Assembly (NCBI GenBank): GCA_910584945.1
Contig: CAJUDY010000030.1
Span: forward strand, 1-50,901
Direction: 5' to 3'
DNA from: an uncultured Lachnospiraceae bacterium
GTDB lineage: Bacteria > Bacillota > Clostridia > Lachnospirales > Lachnospiraceae
DNA length: 50,901 nucleotides
Shown here: positions 49,141 through 50,901 of the stretch, in pieces
Numbering within the stretch: the first letter of the stretch is position 1
Layout: each line of letters opens with the position of its first letter
Notes under the pieces: generated by a model
What the model saw: the letters and a program-made list of their open reading frames with translations, nothing else
Told to the model about the DNA's origin: nothing
The model's database searches: none
Made by a program: the position numbers and the translations under genes

Positions 49141-49887
49141 ATGAAGCGGATAGAACTGATTGTGGCTTATGACGGCACCAACTATCGGGGGTGGCAGATC
49201 CAGAAGAATGGGGAAACCATCGAATCCATGCTGAACCGGGCCCTGTCCGATCTGACCGGAGAGGACGTCCGTGTCCAGGGGGCCAGCCGCACGGATTCCG
49301 GCGTGCATGCCATGGGAAATGTGGCGGTCTTCGATACAGAAGCGAGGATGGCGGCGGATAAATTTTCCTATGCCCTCAATCAGAGGCTCCCAGAAGATAT
49401 TCGCGTGCAGCGGTCCCGGGAAGTCCCGGCGGACTTTCATCCCCGTTATCAGAAGACGGTCAAAACATATGAGTACCGGATCTTGAACCGGGAATTTCCT
49501 CTGCCCGCCTACCGATTGAATACGTATTTCACGTATTGCACTTTGAATGTAGAGCGGATGCGGCAGGGGGCGGCGTACCTCATAGGGGAGTACGATTTTC
49601 AGAGCTTCTGCGCGGCGGGAGCCCAGGTAAAAACCACCGTACGCACGGTCTATGATCTGCAGGTTACAAAAGAAAAAGATCTCATCACCATCCGGATCAC
49701 GGGCAATGGTTTCCTGTACAATATGGTGCGCATCATCGCCGGAACCCTTATAAAAGTCGGCGCCGGAGAGTGGGAGCCTTCCTATATAAAAGAGGTTTTG
49801 GAAGCCAGGGACCGCAGGCTGGCCGGTCCCACGGCTCCAGCCAAGGGACTCACGCTTATGAATATCATTTTTCAGGGGGAAAAGTAA
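49141..49887 (+). CDS. truA: tRNA pseudouridine(38-40) synthase
   Basis: 248 residues, ATG 49141 after AGAGGTGACC. GASRTDSGVHAMGNVAVF carries the catalytic Asp; NGFLYNMVRIIAGTL is the second conserved box. Acts on the anticodon stem. Follows ecfT by 9 bases, as usual. Confidence 0.95.
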   Translation: MKRIELIVAYDGTNYRGWQIQKNGETIESMLNRALSDLTGEDVRVQGASRTDSGVHAMGNVAVFDTEARMAADKFSYALNQRLPEDIRVQRSREVPADFHPRYQKTVKTYEYRILNREFPLPAYRLNTYFTYCTLNVERMRQGAAYLIGEYDFQSFCAAGAQVKTTVRTVYDLQVTKEKDLITIRITGNGFLYNMVRIIAGTLIKVGAGEWEPSYIKEVLEARDRRLAGPTAPAKGLTLMNIIFQGEK

Positions 49888-49918
49888 GAAAATCCATTGG
49901 AAAATCAGCATTTTCCGC

Positions 49919-49947
49919 TTGACACACACGGCCATGTGTCATATAAT
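49919..49947 (+). promoter_or_regulatory. Consensus promoter of rplM-rpsI with palindrome in the spacer
   Basis: TTGACA (49919-49924), 17 bases, TATAAT (49942-49947). TGACACA (49920-49926) and TGTGTCA (49935-49941) are a perfect 7-bp inverted repeat that spans the -35 and spacer. A protein bound here would block RNA polymerase. A leader of about 100 bases follows and might also bind L13. Confidence 0.85.
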
Positions 49948-50051
49948 ATAAAACTGTGACGACGCGAGAAAATATCCAATCCAAAGCCCCGGTAGGATGT
50001 TTTTACGTATAAATGATCCATCAGAACTCAATTTTAACAGGAGGTACACCA

Positions 50052-50480
50052 ATGAACAGTTTCATGGCTAATCCAGAAAAAGTGGAAAGAAAATGGTACG
50101 TAGTTGACGCTACCGGATATACATTAGGACGTATGGCTTCTGAAGTAGCAAAAGTGCTGAGAGGGAAGAACAAACCCGAGTTCACTCCCCATATCGATAC
50201 CGGTGACTATGTAGTCATCGTGAACGCAGAGAAGATTAAAGTGACCGGCAAGAAGCTGGATCAGAAGATCTACTATCATCATTCCGAGTACGTCGGAGGC
50301 ATGAAAGAGACGACTCTGAGAGAAATGTTGGCAAAGAAACCTGAGAAGGTGGTGGAACTGGCAGTCAAAGGCATGCTTCCCAAAGGACCTCTGGGAAGAC
50401 AGATGTTCACCAAACTTCATGTTTACGCTGGTCCCGAGCATCCACACGCAGCTCAGAAACCAGAAGCACTGACATTTTAA
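50052..50480 (+). CDS. rplM: 50S ribosomal protein L13
   Basis: Start at ATG 50052, 6 bases after GGAGGT; 142 residues. KWYVVDATGYTLGRMASEVA, KLHVYAGPEHPHAAQKPEAL and MLPKGPLGRQMF are the L13 motifs. Cotranscribed with rpsI. Confidence 0.96.
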   Translation: MNSFMANPEKVERKWYVVDATGYTLGRMASEVAKVLRGKNKPEFTPHIDTGDYVVIVNAEKIKVTGKKLDQKIYYHHSEYVGGMKETTLREMLAKKPEKVVELAVKGMLPKGPLGRQMFTKLHVYAGPEHPHAAQKPEALTF

Positions 50481-50495
50481 GAGGAGGGAAAGATC

Positions 50496-50888
50496 ATGGC
50501 TAAGACAAAATTCTATGGAACTGGAAGAAGAAAAAAATCCATCGCCAGAGTATACCTGGTACCGGGAACTGGCAATATTACCGTAAATAAAAGAAGTATC
50601 GACGAGTATTTCGGCCTGGAGACTTTGAAGGTCATCGTCCGTCAGCCCCTGGTGGCAACCGAGAATGTTGACAAGTTCGACGTGCTTGTGAACGTACACG
50701 GCGGAGGCTACACCGGACAGGCAGGCGCGGTGAGACACGGTATCGCCCGCGCGCTGGTACAGGCAGATCCGGAGTACCGGCTGACCCTGAAAAAAGCAGG
50801 CTATCTGACCCGTGACCCGAGAATGAAAGAACGTAAGAAGTACGGCCTCAAAGCGGCTCGTCGCGCTCCGCAGTTCAGCAAGCGTTAA
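50496..50888 (+). CDS. rpsI: 30S ribosomal protein S9
   Basis: 130 residues, ATG 50496 with GAGGAGGG. YGTGRRKKSIARVYLVPGTG opens it, and RAPQFSKR is the C-terminal tail reaching P-site tRNA. The chain ends in the window 13 bases before the edge. Confidence 0.96.
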   Translation: MAKTKFYGTGRRKKSIARVYLVPGTGNITVNKRSIDEYFGLETLKVIVRQPLVATENVDKFDVLVNVHGGGYTGQAGAVRHGIARALVQADPEYRLTLKKAGYLTRDPRMKERKKYGLKAARRAPQFSKR

Positions 50889-50901
50889 ATTTTATCAAAA
50901 T

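Overview
The window reads as chromosome of a Gram-positive anaerobe of the class Clostridia, most probably a Lachnospiraceae-type gut bacterium. The grounds are strong AGGAGG ribosome binding sites, the Firmicutes layout of the ribosomal protein supercluster with zinc-type S14 and a zinc-type adenylate kinase LID, a lengthened L17, Etf-linked FAD oxidases, a SipW-type signal peptidase and an AAA-ATPase-like pseudogene of a kind common in this family. The assignment is by protein character only; there is no rRNA gene here to confirm it.

Left edge (1 to about 3190): the end of an integrated conjugative element, all on the minus strand. It holds a TrbL/VirB6-like membrane protein cut by the window edge, a pilin-like protein, an ArpU-like protein and a winged-helix, replication-initiator-like protein. 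It ends in nested inverted repeats that abut the 3' remnant of an N-acetylmuramoyl-L-alanine amidase gene.

Accessory and housekeeping genes (3.4 to 11.2 kb): a hexapeptide acyltransferase; a three-gene operon (HEAT/zinc-ribbon protein, DUF2971 protein, MATE exporter); a beta-CASP metallo-hydrolase; an RlmI-like methyltransferase; and a SipW-type signal peptidase next to its probable secreted substrate.

Catabolic cluster (11.2 to 23.6 kb), the most interesting region. A minus-strand MFS transporter diverges from a plus-strand run: AGPS-like FAD oxidase, EtfB1, EtfA1, GlcD-like FAD oxidase, EtfB2, EtfA2, a GlpP-family antiterminator, a KduD-like dehydrogenase, an FGGY kinase and a DUF89 phosphatase. 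Three promoters (MFS, first oxidase, dehydrogenase) share one geometry: near-consensus -35 and -10 boxes 17 bases apart, then AGTTAC exactly 7 bases after the -10. That hexamer can pair with a downstream GTAAC, which is also needed by an intrinsic terminator. With a GlpP homologue encoded in the cluster, this looks like a self-contained antitermination regulon. The predicted pathway imports a compound, oxidises and phosphorylates it, and passes electrons through two Etf-linked oxidases. The substrate is not evident.

Next (23.6 to 26.1 kb) lie a BCCT transporter and a YcxB-like membrane protein on the minus strand, the latter with its own leader terminator.

Ribosomal supercluster (26.2 to 43.0 kb): S10-spc-alpha order rpsJ, rplC, rplD, rplW, rplB, rpsS, rplV, rpsC, rplP, rpmC, rpsQ, rplN, rplX, rplE, rpsZ, rpsH, rplF, rplR, rpsE, rpmD, rplO, secY, then adk, map, a KOW protein, infA, rpmJ, rpsM, rpsK, rpsD, rpoA, rplQ. 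Extra promoters precede adk and rpmJ. A 57-bp hairpin-forming unit is repeated three times in tandem between rpoA and rplQ.

Right end (43.0 to 50.9 kb): an aminotransferase, a decayed AAA-ATPase-like pseudogene, a possible small RNA, a cyclophilin (minus strand), a GNAT acetyltransferase, the energy-coupling factor module ecfA1-ecfA2-ecfT, truA, and rplM-rpsI behind a consensus promoter with a palindrome in its spacer.
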